This document shows, in pieces, positions 7,734 to 16,399 of a DNA stretch of 64,000 bases. The DNA is from JAVBSX01 sp051660685 (lineage in GTDB: Bacteria; Planctomycetota; Planctomycetia; Pirellulales; Thermoguttaceae). Within the stretch, counting starts at the first letter, position 1; each line of letters opens with the position of its first letter. The notes under the pieces are model-generated. The model was not told the origin of the DNA, did no database searches, and saw only the letters and a program-made list of their open reading frames with translations. Location: positions 1 to 64,000 of the forward strand of contig JBOFQB010000066.1 in NCBI GenBank assembly GCA_051660685.1, in the 5' to 3' direction. The position numbers and the translations under genes were made by a program.

Positions 7734-9851
7734 CTAAGGGCGTAACTGCGTGAGACGTTGTTCGTCCAGTTGCGAACGAGATGCCGTAATTGCAGCCGAA
7801 ATGTAAGGATCATCCAATGTACTGCGAATCCGTTTTTGCTTATGTGGGGCTATTTTGACAAACGACTCGCCCGAACCGCTTTGACCTGATTGTCCGTTGA
7901 TTCCCCGTTGTTCGTTCCGATTAAACTTGTCTTCCTGAACCGTTGACATATTCGGCTTACTGACCCGAACAGCATCTTCATGCACCTCGTCGTTCAACAC
8001 AATGTCCGGCAAAACGCCAATCTCACTAAAGGAAAGTCCGTTCGGCGAATAAAACCGCTCAATCGTCATTTTTAACCCCGCAACCGTTATCGAACGGTTT
8101 GGTAAATCCTGATTGAAAAATTGCTGAACCGTCCCTTTACCAAAACTCCGTTTGCCAATCAGAATACCCCGTTTGTGGTCCCGGATCGCTCCTGCAAAAA
8201 TCTCGGCTGCACTCGCACTCTCTTCGTCAATCAGCACAATCAACGGTATATTCCAAGTCCCCGGCGTCGTCGCTGTATACACCATCTCAATTTGTCGAGG
8301 TCGTTGCGTCCGAACAATCACCCCTTCTTCCAAAAAGAGATTGGCAACACCAACAGCAGCGGGAAGAGAACCGCCCGGATTATGTCGCAAATCGAGGACC
8401 AATCCGCGAATTCCTTCCCGTTGCAATTCCCGATATGCCTTTTGCAGGTCCTCAACCGTATTGTTTTGAAAACAGTTCAAACGAATGTATCCCAACTCTT
8501 CATTCAGTTTGCACACCTGCTCAACACTGGTCACCTCGATTTCTCGACGAATGATGCTGACATCACGTTCGGCTTTTCCGTCCGTCCCAATCCGTAAAAC
8601 AACCCGGGAACTCTCACGACCTTGCAAAAGATCACCCCCTTCATCGCTCGTCAGTCCAACAGTCGATTTCCCGTCAACCGCCAATATTCGGTCTCCTTCA
8701 GCCAATCCCGCCTGTTCCGCCGGAGATTTCGGCAAAACCCGGGTTATAAATATCGAATACGAGTCCGCATCAAATTCAAAACCGATCCCGATCAAGCGAC
8801 CGTCAATCATGGAATACCAGTCGTTCAACTCCCGAAGTGTCAGATAACAGGAATGAGGATCAAGTGAATTGGCTGCACCAATGAGGAATTCAAGGATGGA
8901 AGCGTTGATTGACAACCCGATTTCTCGTTGTGCCAAATCGGCAACATTCAGGACCCCATTTTTCACGTCTTTCATATCGAAAAAGGACCAGGGTTGTGAC
9001 AGTTCCCGCATTTTCCGACACGTTTCATTGATCGTTGATAGTGATGCTGTAAGACCATTTTTCTTCAAAAAAACCGGCTCAGACAGTGCAATCTCCAAAT
9101 TTTGCAAACCGGCTTGAAAAAGGACCCCCCATTGTTGAACATCAATGTAATTGTCCCTAATGACGGTCAACGTATTCTCAAACATCCAGAGAATCTCTCC
9201 AAGCGAGGACTGCCGCAAAAGTTGTTCATACGTCTGATCCGAACACCGTCGTGTGACGTAATAGTGAAAACGGGCGATTTGATAACGTTCTCGAATCAAT
9301 GGATCATTATGAAAGGTTTTCAGCGCGTTTTGATAATGCGCAACCGCTTCAGACCATTGTCGTTGCTGTTCCAACCGTGTTCCTGTTGCAAGAACCTCTT
9401 CCGTTCCCTTTTGGGTCTCCTCCAGAACGGGAACCGGCTCTGTAATTAACGGAGGAAGTGACCGAAACCGTTCGGACGGATTCTCGGCATCTTTTTCTAC
9501 AGAATACAGTTTGACAACGGTTTGAGGTCGCTTCAAAGGACCCGGTTGGGATTGTTGAAGTGGTCGATTCTCAGGAGAAAGAGAACGGGTTGATTGGGAA
9601 TCCTCTTCAGATAAACGGCTCAAACGGGGTTGCGAGGAATTTTCCGATTGCCGTATTCCGCCTGAACTTTGCCCATATTGCGAATTCTGACTATACGGCA
9701 AACTCGGACTATACGGCGAATTGGCCTGATCGGCAAGGAGTGTCGTTCGCCCAACAACCTGACCGCAAACAAGGGCGGAAGAGGTAATCACCAGAATGCT
9801 GAGAACAGCAAATGGTTGAATCAGGGTGCAATACAGGGAACGAAACGACAT
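7734..9851 (-). CDS. S41 carboxyl-terminal processing peptidase with PDZ domain
   Basis: A 705-residue exported protease. A signal segment (SLYCTLIQPFAVLSILVITS) is followed by a Gln/Ser/Pro-rich low-complexity region with SPYSPSLPYSQ-type repeats, a TPR-like helical region, a PDZ domain ('GIGFEFDAD...GLAEGDRILAVDGKS') and the S41 core. Catalytic Ser547 (ESASAAE) and Lys572 (SFGKGTVQ) are 25 residues apart, the same spacing as Ser452/Lys477 of E. coli Prc. Such enzymes trim or degrade periplasmic proteins by recognising their C-termini. The ATG at 9851 puts the signal segment at the N-terminus; an in-frame TTG at 9962 would add 37 residues. The stop is followed by the family B repeats. Confidence 0.88.
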   Translation of the reverse strand: MSFRSLYCTLIQPFAVLSILVITSSALVCGQVVGRTTLLADQANSPYSPSLPYSQNSQYGQSSGGIRQSENSSQPRLSRLSEEDSQSTRSLSPENRPLQQSQPGPLKRPQTVVKLYSVEKDAENPSERFRSLPPLITEPVPVLEETQKGTEEVLATGTRLEQQRQWSEAVAHYQNALKTFHNDPLIRERYQIARFHYYVTRRCSDQTYEQLLRQSSLGEILWMFENTLTVIRDNYIDVQQWGVLFQAGLQNLEIALSEPVFLKKNGLTASLSTINETCRKMRELSQPWSFFDMKDVKNGVLNVADLAQREIGLSINASILEFLIGAANSLDPHSCYLTLRELNDWYSMIDGRLIGIGFEFDADSYSIFITRVLPKSPAEQAGLAEGDRILAVDGKSTVGLTSDEGGDLLQGRESSRVVLRIGTDGKAERDVSIIRREIEVTSVEQVCKLNEELGYIRLNCFQNNTVEDLQKAYRELQREGIRGLVLDLRHNPGGSLPAAVGVANLFLEEGVIVRTQRPRQIEMVYTATTPGTWNIPLIVLIDEESASAAEIFAGAIRDHKRGILIGKRSFGKGTVQQFFNQDLPNRSITVAGLKMTIERFYSPNGLSFSEIGVLPDIVLNDEVHEDAVRVSKPNMSTVQEDKFNRNEQRGINGQSGQSGSGESFVKIAPHKQKRIRSTLDDPYISAAITASRSQLDEQRLTQLRP

Positions 9852-10320
9852 AGGAAGCGGAATACAGATGTACAGAGAATGCTGAAACGTGATAGGGGGA
9901 AAAGCATCCGTTCTCCTGACATCCTTGTGACAACTCGATGTTCGGCTCCTGATTTCCTTCAATCTTTCCTTTTATACGTCATTCCTTATTCCTTTCGACG
10001 ACCAACACACCAACTCATGTTCTGTCACAACCGGCAAAGACGGTTCAAGACCGAACCGTACAAAAAGGGGCACAGAACCCAAAGGAACAAACGTAAAACG
10101 AGTCTGCCGAAGTATACACGCCGAATTGGTCTTGTCAAAAAACTCCTTGAAAAAAGCAAGTGACAAGACCGACACAATCCTCATTTTTTGACAGAAAAAA
10201 TCAGATTGTTTCGGGAAAACCTTTCTTACAGATCATTACGTTTACGAGACTCATTCCGTACTTGCGGAAATCAAGAAATTTTTTTTTCTCATTTATCTCT
10301 CTTTGACAAAAAAAGACTCA
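9852..10320. other. Intergenic region without a convincing gene
   Basis: This gap precedes the S41 protease on the minus strand. Short open frames exist on both strands but none has a recognisable sequence or ribosome binding site. On the minus strand a TTGACA hexamer is complementary to 10133-10138, about 280 bases before the protease start, but no well-spaced -10 box follows it. Confidence 0.5.
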
Positions 10321-10490
10321 AGTAGGGGATAGGGACTGGGGGATAGGGAATAGGGAGGAACATATTCCCGTTTAGCCGAGGAACATCGTTCCGCGCGTTT
10401 TGAAACCTCTTTGCGCGCGATACGTTGTATCGCGGCTAAACGACAAAATTTCTTCCCTATCCCCCATTCCCTAATCCCTATCCCCTACCT
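10321..10490. repeat. Family A palindromic repeat, copy 2, with a family B element inside
   Basis: The left arm (10321-10360, GTAGGGGATAGGGACTGGGG and on) pairs with the right arm (10452-10490) over about 38 bases with few mismatches. The loop contains a complete family B palindrome. The right arm enters the trkA gene: the trkA stop codon TAG (complement of 10485-10487) is part of the arm's GGTAGGGG. Confidence 0.85.
10369..10442. repeat. Family B nested palindrome, copy 2
   Basis: A full unit inside the loop of family A copy 2. Outer arms CGTTTAGCCG and CGGCTAAACG are exact reverse complements. The inner hairpins are GGAACATCGTTCC followed by GCGATACGTTGTATCGC, the opposite order to copy 1. 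Confidence 0.85.
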
Positions 10491-11834
10491 TCCACCATCT
10501 TGAAAAGGTTGGACAAAGGCTTCGACATGTGTACTTTGGACAAGAGCAACGGCCGTATGTCCCGGTCGAAACCGAAAATCAGCTCCAGGAACCTGAACAT
10601 AACCTTCTTGAATGATTGCCCCAATAATCCCTTCTCGCGGAAGAGAAACGTCACGCAATCTGTTTTGCGCGATAAGAGAATCTTCCTGCACTTCAATTTC
10701 AAGAACTTCGATCCCCCCTCCCAAAATATATCGGTTCCGAAAAACAAGCGGACCTGTATTAAGAAGTCCTTCCACTTGTCGGGCAACAACCTTGCGCGGA
10801 CTAACTGTTTCTGTAATCCCAAGTTTGCCGACCACATTCGCATAATCTGACCGTTCGACAACGGACATCAGGACCTTGACGCCGACATCCTGGGCTTCAA
10901 CGCACGCCATAATATTGTCCTCGTCTTCCCGCATACAAGCAACAAAAATGTCCATCTCGCCAATCCCTTCCTCTTCCAACTGCACACGACGTCGGGCGTC
11001 ACAGTGAATAATCGTACACGACTCGAGATGATCGGCCAAAAAAGTGCAACGTTCACGATCCGTATCCAGAATTGTGACATGATAACCGCGATGTTGCAGG
11101 ACAAGGGCAAGGTGATACCCGATTTCTCCTCCCCCTGCAATTGCAACACTGCGCCCGCGAAAGGATTGCGTGTTAAACATCTTTTTGACTTGTTCGACTT
11201 CCGAACGTTCTCCAAGAAGCGAAATACGGTCTCCCACTTCGATCATATCATTGGCGGTCGCTATCTTGACTTTACCAGATCGGTTAATCGAGCCAATTCG
11301 GACTTCCGACGGAAGTTTGAGGTCTTTGAGGAGAACCCCTGTTGCCGAAGAAGGGCGTGAAATAATCACATCCTGCATCTCGAGAGCACCCCGCGCAAAG
11401 GATTCGATTGTCATTGCGCCCGGTTCCCGAATTCGTCGGGCAAACTCCATTGCGGTTAAATGCTCCAGACTCAGCAAACGATCTATCTTAAAATGATTTT
11501 GATAATCGAACGTGCTTAAATCCCGAAAAACATCCGCATACACGCGCGCTGCAACCCGGGTTGCCCCCATTGATTTCGCTATACTTGCAGCCAATATGTT
11601 ACATTCATCATTTCCGGTCAATGCAAGACAAAGATCGCAGGACATGACCCCCGCCGAGAAAAGAATGGTCGATTGCGACGCTGAACCATGTACAACACCG
11701 ACATCCAGTTCTGAGTCGACCTGATCCAACACTTCCTGATTGTTGTCAACAAGTGTCACTTCATGTTTCAATTGACACATGCTTTCTGCAACAGATGTTC
11801 CAACAGTTCCAGCACCCAAAATGAGGATTCGCAT
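10485..11834 (-). CDS. trkA: Trk potassium uptake NAD-binding protein TrkA
   Basis: The 449-residue protein has the duplicated RCK layout of TrkA, the cytoplasmic gating subunit of Trk/Ktr potassium transporters. The first nucleotide-binding motif is 'ILILGAGTVGTSVAESM' at the N-terminus and the second is 'SVAIAGGGEIGYHLALVL' near residue 230, each followed by a TrkA-C domain ('GSINRSGKVKIATANDMIEVGDRISLLG' and 'GAIIQEGYVQVPGADFRFRPGHTAVAL'). The ATG at 11834 is chosen because GAGG precedes it; a TTG at 11840 adds two residues. It starts 2 bases after the stop of the small membrane protein gene, so the two are probably co-translated. No trkH/trkG membrane subunit is in the window. The last codon and the stop lie in a family A repeat arm. 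Confidence 0.92.
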   Translation of the reverse strand: MRILILGAGTVGTSVAESMCQLKHEVTLVDNNQEVLDQVDSELDVGVVHGSASQSTILFSAGVMSCDLCLALTGNDECNILAASIAKSMGATRVAARVYADVFRDLSTFDYQNHFKIDRLLSLEHLTAMEFARRIREPGAMTIESFARGALEMQDVIISRPSSATGVLLKDLKLPSEVRIGSINRSGKVKIATANDMIEVGDRISLLGERSEVEQVKKMFNTQSFRGRSVAIAGGGEIGYHLALVLQHRGYHVTILDTDRERCTFLADHLESCTIIHCDARRRVQLEEEGIGEMDIFVACMREDEDNIMACVEAQDVGVKVLMSVVERSDYANVVGKLGITETVSPRKVVARQVEGLLNTGPLVFRNRYILGGGIEVLEIEVQEDSLIAQNRLRDVSLPREGIIGAIIQEGYVQVPGADFRFRPGHTAVALVQSTHVEAFVQPFQDGGR

Positions 11835-11836
11835 AC

Positions 11837-12019
11837 TCAACCTCGAAACAGATACATGATGATTTCCATGATGAGGGCGATTCCAATCATAAAGGCGAAA
11901 ACGCTTAGGGCAAACCGAACGGCGTGTTGCACGATCAAACGCGGTTGTTCATGTCGTGTTCCTGCATAAACAAATGAAAACGCGAGAATAAGAGGAATTG
12001 CAAACAAAAATTGAGGCAT
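11837..12019 (-). CDS. Small two-helix membrane protein linked to trkA
   Basis: A 60-residue ORF with two hydrophobic segments (FLFAIPLILAFSFVYAGT and about residues 38-56, FALSVFAFMIGIALIMEII) separated by a charged turn, TRHEQPRLIVQHAVR. Its stop ends 2 bases before the trkA ATG on the same strand. The arrangement and composition make a real gene likely. Related small proteins with a 'TRHE..P.I..HA.R' segment seem familiar from planctomycetes, but I cannot verify this. Function is unknown; an accessory role in potassium transport is possible from context only. Confidence 0.65.
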   Translation of the reverse strand: MPQFLFAIPLILAFSFVYAGTRHEQPRLIVQHAVRFALSVFAFMIGIALIMEIIMYLFRG

Positions 12020-12022
12020 AAG

Positions 12023-12123
12023 GGAAAGGAGGGAATAGGGAATAGGGGTTGGGGTCTAGGGAAAGGAGTAGGGGATAAGGGTCGGCAAAAACAAATCCCT
12101 ATCCCCTATCCTCCATTCTCTAC
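12023..12123. repeat. Family A palindromic repeat, copy 3
   Basis: A G-rich left arm (AGGGAATAGGGAATAGGGG and further units to 12080) and a C-rich right arm (12096-12123). The innermost part is a strong hairpin, AGGGGATAAGGG with CCCTATCCCCT, around a 15-base loop. It ends about 11 bases from the stop codon of the Gfo/Idh/MocA gene. Confidence 0.75.
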
Positions 12124-12134
12124 ACCCGCATCTC

Positions 12135-13499
12135 TTACACTCTGGGAATTTCAAAACCAGGTCGCGGGGTTCGCGCAAGGAACGTTGCAGCCTGTTCATC
12201 CCCAATAATCTTTTCCGTCTTCGGGTCCCACTTCAGTTCACGATTCAACCGGGCTGTGATCGCGCAAAGATGACACGACTGCATTGCCTGAACATGAGAA
12301 TAAACGTCCGAAATCGGCAGACCCCCTTCTTTGATACAGGTAATAAAGTTGGCTTTATGCCAAGTGTCATAATCCTTACCGTTACTCAATTCCTTGAAAT
12401 CAGAACGGGCAATCTTTTTGTGTAAACCCTCTTCAATCGGTTTCCCCTTGATCCGTTCACGATTAACGTGCATACGACCTTTGGTTCCCTCAATCAAAAT
12501 ACCATTTCCATTGTCGGAATGACTGCAAACGGTCATCTCGACTCCGCTCGCAAATTTGCACAAAATCTGGAACACCTGACTGGTATTGTAACAATCATCA
12601 ATCGTCGCATACCCGTCTTTGTAAGGAACCGGATGTTCGATCACAATCGGCGTGAAACTGACCGGACCACAACCTTCTTTGTCTTCCCCAAGTGCCCAAT
12701 GTGCGAAATCAATATGGTGTGCCCCCCAATCCGTAAATTTACCCCCGCTGTATTCATACCACCATCTGAAATTATTATGCGTCCGTTCCTTAATATAATC
12801 GACTTTCGGGCATTGTCCCAACCACATGTCAAAATCAAGCGAGTCCGGGGGAGTTGTTTTCTGGAATGGACCCCCCACATCTCCTCCTCCAATGTCCACA
12901 ACCATCTTCTTAATGTCCCCCAAAAGACCTTTGCGGACCATAAGGGCTGCTGTTGCAAACTGCGATTTCTGCGCTCGTTGTTGCGTCCCAACCATAAAAA
13001 CACGGTCGTTGTACTTCTTGCACGCATTACGAATCAATTGACCTTCTTCAACGGTCAAGGTCAGCGGTTTCTGACAGAAAACATGTTTTCCCGCTTGTAA
13101 GGCCTCAATCGCTATTTTCACATGCCAAGGATCCGTCGTCGCAATTCCAACAACGTCAATATCCTTACGATCCAGAACCTTACGATAATCCTTATAGGCG
13201 TCCGGTTTGCCAACTTTTTGTCCGTCCACCTTCTTGCCAATCCCCTCATCATTCAGTGCTTGTCCAAGTCCATATTCGGAATCGACATCACAAAGGGCGA
13301 CAACATCGCCGAGATTGGAGAAATCCCGGGCATCTCCGCGCCCCATTCCGCCCAATCCGACAAAACCAATCTGCAATCGGTCATTCGCTTCTTCGGCTCG
13401 AACAGGTTGCGCACTTGAAACCAAATAAGGGGTGATTGCAGCACCTGCTGTTAACGCAGATGTCTGCTTCAAAAAACCGCGACGATTTGTCGTTTTCAT
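12135..13499 (-). CDS. Gfo/Idh/MocA-family oxidoreductase with Tat signal
   Basis: A 454-residue protein beginning with a twin-arginine signal (TTNRRGFLKQTSAL, then a hydrophobic stretch to QPVRA). The Rossmann motif 'IGFVGLGGMGRGDA' follows at about residue 43. The conserved substrate/cofactor motif usually written EKP appears as 'HVFCQKPLT', keeping the lysine. The C-terminal domain has 'FRWWYEYSGGKFTDWGAHHIDFAHWALG', typical of planctomycete exported Idh/MocA proteins. These are NAD(P)-dependent dehydrogenases or related enzymes acting on sugars or sugar acids; the substrate cannot be read from sequence. AAAGG lies 10 bases upstream of the ATG. Confidence 0.9.
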   Translation of the reverse strand: MKTTNRRGFLKQTSALTAGAAITPYLVSSAQPVRAEEANDRLQIGFVGLGGMGRGDARDFSNLGDVVALCDVDSEYGLGQALNDEGIGKKVDGQKVGKPDAYKDYRKVLDRKDIDVVGIATTDPWHVKIAIEALQAGKHVFCQKPLTLTVEEGQLIRNACKKYNDRVFMVGTQQRAQKSQFATAALMVRKGLLGDIKKMVVDIGGGDVGGPFQKTTPPDSLDFDMWLGQCPKVDYIKERTHNNFRWWYEYSGGKFTDWGAHHIDFAHWALGEDKEGCGPVSFTPIVIEHPVPYKDGYATIDDCYNTSQVFQILCKFASGVEMTVCSHSDNGNGILIEGTKGRMHVNRERIKGKPIEEGLHKKIARSDFKELSNGKDYDTWHKANFITCIKEGGLPISDVYSHVQAMQSCHLCAITARLNRELKWDPKTEKIIGDEQAATFLARTPRPGFEIPRV

Positions 13500-13560
13500 A
13501 AATTTTATACCTTTCGTTTATAAATAGTTTTGTTGTAAATGATTTTGATGTATTATTCCC

Positions 13561-14772
13561 CTATTTCTCTTCCGCCTTTTTTTCTTCGAACAGTTCGCCA
13601 ATCACCTCTTGCAGAGAACCGTCAAAACAGTTCAGATCGAACGACAGAAGTTTTCCGTCCCGGTCAATAACGAAAAGGGTCGGAACCGCTTCAATATTGT
13701 ACTTTTCCGCCAAATTGCCCATTTCCGCTTTGACTGTCTGTTGATCATCGATTTGAGCCCAAGTAATCTTCTCTTTCGCAAGAAACTTCTTGATTTCTTC
13801 CGTCGTCGTCCCTTCCCGTTCCCAAACATCAACGCCAATAATCTCAAGACCCTTGTCCTTATACGTCGCATACAGTTCCTTAAGAACTTTCGTTGCTTCA
13901 AGACAGGGGCGACACCAAGTTGCCCAGAAATCGATAATCACGACCTTGCCCTTGTACTTGGACCAATCAAATTTGGTTCCGTCGAGCATGATTCCTTCCA
14001 GTGTAAACTCTTTGCCGATCAAACTTTGTCGATACAGCGTTGCTTTGATTCCACTTGCCAATTCCTGAACAGAAGGATCATCGACTTTTTCGAGCAGTTC
14101 GGCAAATTCCTGCATCGTCTCGATTGCCAATTGCTCATTGCCCGTTTTTTCAGCAAGTGAACCGGCGATGTTAAAAATGACCGGGACGATCTGGAGAGCA
14201 CCATATTGAACGTATTCCTGAAAGTATTTCTTAACTTCATCTTTCAGTTTGACAAATTCCTCAATCGAGGGATCGTCGGACATCACCAATTCAATGAGTC
14301 CGAAAATGTAGTACATCGCTTTTCCTTCTGCAATCAACGCCTTGTCCAAATCCTGCTTGTCCAATTCCTCAAGATATTTTTTGAACGCTTCACGTTGACT
14401 CGGGTCAAGTTCGACCTTTAACGCCCAACTCTGTGTTTTCAGCCGAATTGCCTGAAATTTCATCTCATCACTCGGTTTTTCCGCCAAAATTCGGTCGGCA
14501 ATTTGACTAAAAAAATCAGCCAGTTTCCCTTGCAACTCCTTCTGATTCTCTTCGTTAATGTTCTGACGAACTGCTTCAATTGCCTTTTGCGCCCTCTCAA
14601 ACAATTCTTCGGGAGTCGCTTTTGCCGGAATCGTAAAAGCGTCTTTCAAATCAACCGGGGGAGCACTCTGCATAAAAGCGGTCGGAATTGGATTCTGCTG
14701 AGCAAAAACGCCGACAAAAAGAGTGAAAAAGAGACACAAACCAAGACAAAACGACAAGGTGTTACGAATCAT
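13561..14772 (-). CDS. Exported TlpA-like thioredoxin-fold protein
   Basis: From the ATG at 14772 (GGAG five to six bases ahead) the product is 403 residues with a signal peptide (NTLSFCLGLCLFFTLFVGVFA). Residues about 40-250 are an alpha-helical, Glu/Lys-rich region. The C-terminal 150 residues form a TlpA/AhpC-type thioredoxin domain: 'GKEFTLEGIMLDGTKFDWSKYKGK', then 'DFWATWCRPC' with Cys287 and Cys290, and the cis-proline strand 'IEAVPTLFVID'. It probably acts as a thiol-disulfide reductase outside the cytoplasm. It lies 61 bases downstream of the Gfo/Idh/MocA start on the same strand and would be transcribed before it. Confidence 0.88.
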   Translation of the reverse strand: MIRNTLSFCLGLCLFFTLFVGVFAQQNPIPTAFMQSAPPVDLKDAFTIPAKATPEELFERAQKAIEAVRQNINEENQKELQGKLADFFSQIADRILAEKPSDEMKFQAIRLKTQSWALKVELDPSQREAFKKYLEELDKQDLDKALIAEGKAMYYIFGLIELVMSDDPSIEEFVKLKDEVKKYFQEYVQYGALQIVPVIFNIAGSLAEKTGNEQLAIETMQEFAELLEKVDDPSVQELASGIKATLYRQSLIGKEFTLEGIMLDGTKFDWSKYKGKVVIIDFWATWCRPCLEATKVLKELYATYKDKGLEIIGVDVWEREGTTTEEIKKFLAKEKITWAQIDDQQTVKAEMGNLAEKYNIEAVPTLFVIDRDGKLLSFDLNCFDGSLQEVIGELFEEKKAEEK

Positions 14773-14938
14773 TATATTCTCCAATAAAGTAGGAATTCAA
14801 ACAGAGGGGTTCTTGCCCAAGAACCGAGCAACCCTGATTATAGCAAAAGGAAAACCGCTTGACTATGCAAGAAAAAATTTTTCCCGGCGTTTGTCATCTG
14901 CTCACAAGTTTTGCGAAAAGGAGTCATTTTCCTTTTTG

Positions 14939-15012
14939 AACCACGAAAATCACAAAAAACACGAAAGCCTCACAAAATACAGTTTTTCGTGTCTTTCGTG
15001 TGTTTCGTGGTC
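14939..15012. repeat. CACGAAA-type palindromic repeat (family D)
   Basis: The left half contains AACCACGAAAATCAC and ACACGAAAG, and the right half CTTTCGTGTGTTTCGTGG, an imperfect reverse complement of about 30 bases. Repeats of this CCACGAAA/TTTCGTGG type occur in many unrelated bacterial genomes; function is not known to me. It sits in the 369-base gap 14773-15141, which has no gene. Confidence 0.75.
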
Positions 15013-15141
15013 AACAAAATCCGTGCGACCCGGCTCGGTTCAAATCACAAACCCAAACTTGTTCGTAGATTGCGGCGTTTGCCTATATCTTATTTCCGAA
15101 ATACTGGACAGACATTCGCCAATCTGTTCATCTAGCCCAAT

Positions 15142-16113
15142 TTACCCAAGTTGCCCGACCGACGTTTCAGCCCGCAATTGCCCAATCATTTCTATTGTTG
15201 CCGCTTCAACGGCATTCTGCCAGTTTTGACTGGAAAACCGCGAACGAAACGGTTCACGATCATACGCAAAAATAATTCCCCGCGAATTGTTGACAATCCC
15301 GCCCAAACCGTCGGCGTCAAATGCTCCCCCAACATCTTTTGCCGACCCTCCTTGTACTCCAAATCCGGGAATGAGAAACCAGACATTGGGCATACTTTCC
15401 CGCAATTCCCGCAATTGTTCCGGCCAAGTTGCCCCAACAACAGCTCCAACTGCCCCATATCGAGTCGCATTTTTCCCTTCTCCGGACGTTTTCAGAGCAA
15501 GGGATTGAACATAATCACCAACATGTCGATAAAGGGGACGACCATTTGCAATCAAATCTTGGAACATTGCTCCTCCCGGATTGGATGTCTTGACCAGAAT
15601 AAAAACCCCTCCATTTCGTTGGACTGCAACTTCAACAAAAGGGGTCAGACTGTCATCTCCCAAATAGGGACTGATTGTAAGAGCATCTCCTCCCCAAACA
15701 CTTTGAGATAACGGTTCATCAGAGCCAATTTTCCTCTCCCCTGTCTTCCCCCCCCCAATCCAACCGTCTGCATAAGCAGTTGCAGTCGTCCCAATATCAT
15801 TCCGTTTGCCGTCTAAAATGACAAGCAACCCTTTTTCCCGGGCATAACGAACGACATTTTGTAAGGCAACCAAACCGGTTGGACCATATTGTTCAAAAAA
15901 AGCAACTTGCGGTTTTACAGCCGGAACAAGGGGCGCAACGACATCGACGACCTCTTTACAAAAGGTTTCAAAAGCATTGGCGACGGAATCGACATCATTT
16001 CCATCAATTTTTCCAAACATTTTAGGAAGAGAAGCAATCCGAGGATCAAGTCCAACAAGGACAGGATTCTTCTTGGCGTAAATTGCCGACTGTAATTTCT
16101 GTGAAAACGTCAT
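15142..16113 (-). CDS. pyrF: Orotidine 5'-phosphate decarboxylase (type 2 subfamily)
   Basis: A 323-residue protein starting at the ATG at 16113 (MTFSQKLQSAI). It catalyses the last step of UMP synthesis, decarboxylating OMP. The catalytic segment is 'LLVILDGKRNDIGTTATAYAD' with the Asp-Lys-Asp network. Other matches include 'NPVLVGLDPR', 'PAVKPQVAFFEQYGPTG', 'DALTISPYLGDDSLTPF', 'GAVVGATWPEQL' and 'PGFGVQGGSAKDV'. The longer length and PQVAFFEQ motif indicate the type 2 enzyme. A longer open frame to 16326 runs through repeat DNA and is not credible. The gene stands alone. Confidence 0.93.
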   Translation of the reverse strand: MTFSQKLQSAIYAKKNPVLVGLDPRIASLPKMFGKIDGNDVDSVANAFETFCKEVVDVVAPLVPAVKPQVAFFEQYGPTGLVALQNVVRYAREKGLLVILDGKRNDIGTTATAYADGWIGGGKTGERKIGSDEPLSQSVWGGDALTISPYLGDDSLTPFVEVAVQRNGGVFILVKTSNPGGAMFQDLIANGRPLYRHVGDYVQSLALKTSGEGKNATRYGAVGAVVGATWPEQLRELRESMPNVWFLIPGFGVQGGSAKDVGGAFDADGLGGIVNNSRGIIFAYDREPFRSRFSSQNWQNAVEAATIEMIGQLRAETSVGQLG

Positions 16114-16159
16114 ATCAATTCTAGGCTGCAAACGGTTAAAAATAGTTTGGTTTCCGACT

Positions 16160-16216
16160 GGAACGCGGGCATCTTGCCCGCATTTTTTCCTTAATACAGG
16201 CAAGATGCCTACGTTA
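16160..16216. repeat. GGGCATCTTGCCC palindromic repeat (family E)
   Basis: GGAACGCGGGCATCTTGCCC contains a GCGGGCATCTTGCCCGC hairpin, and CAGGCAAGATGCCTACGTTA about 15 bases later is the partly matching inverted half. Similar 'CGGGCATCTTGCCCG' repeats are familiar from several bacterial phyla. It lies in the pyrF upstream region. Confidence 0.7.
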
Positions 16217-16257
16217 CGTCCAGAAATGTCCATTTTGTATCCATTTTGAGTATATCT

Positions 16258-16336
16258 TTCAACTCCGTCAGGAGTTGCGTTAGGGTCTTTTTTTTCGATT
16301 TTTTTTACCATAACGCAATCCCTCACGAGATTGAGA
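16258..16336. repeat. Family C palindrome cluster, copy 1
   Basis: CAACTCCGTCAGGAGTTGCG followed by TTAGGGT, a T-rich spacer, then the inverted module ACCATAACGCAAT with CCCTCACGAGATTGAG. The same linker (GTTATGGT or its complement) and palindromes with variable centres recur at 51624-51868. Confidence 0.7.
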
Positions 16337-16399
16337 AAGGTATGTCTTCTAAACGGCTCTGTATCCCTATCTCTCGCCCATATATCTTGCGTCCCTTAC

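Noticed and set aside
9669..10163. Plus-strand ORF of 164 codons
   Set aside because: It overlaps the S41 protease antisense, is extremely basic and low in complexity, and has no Shine-Dalgarno site.
16114..16326. N-terminal extension of pyrF
   Set aside because: The in-frame extension runs through repeat families C and E and does not resemble PyrF; the ATG at 16113 gives the normal N-terminus.
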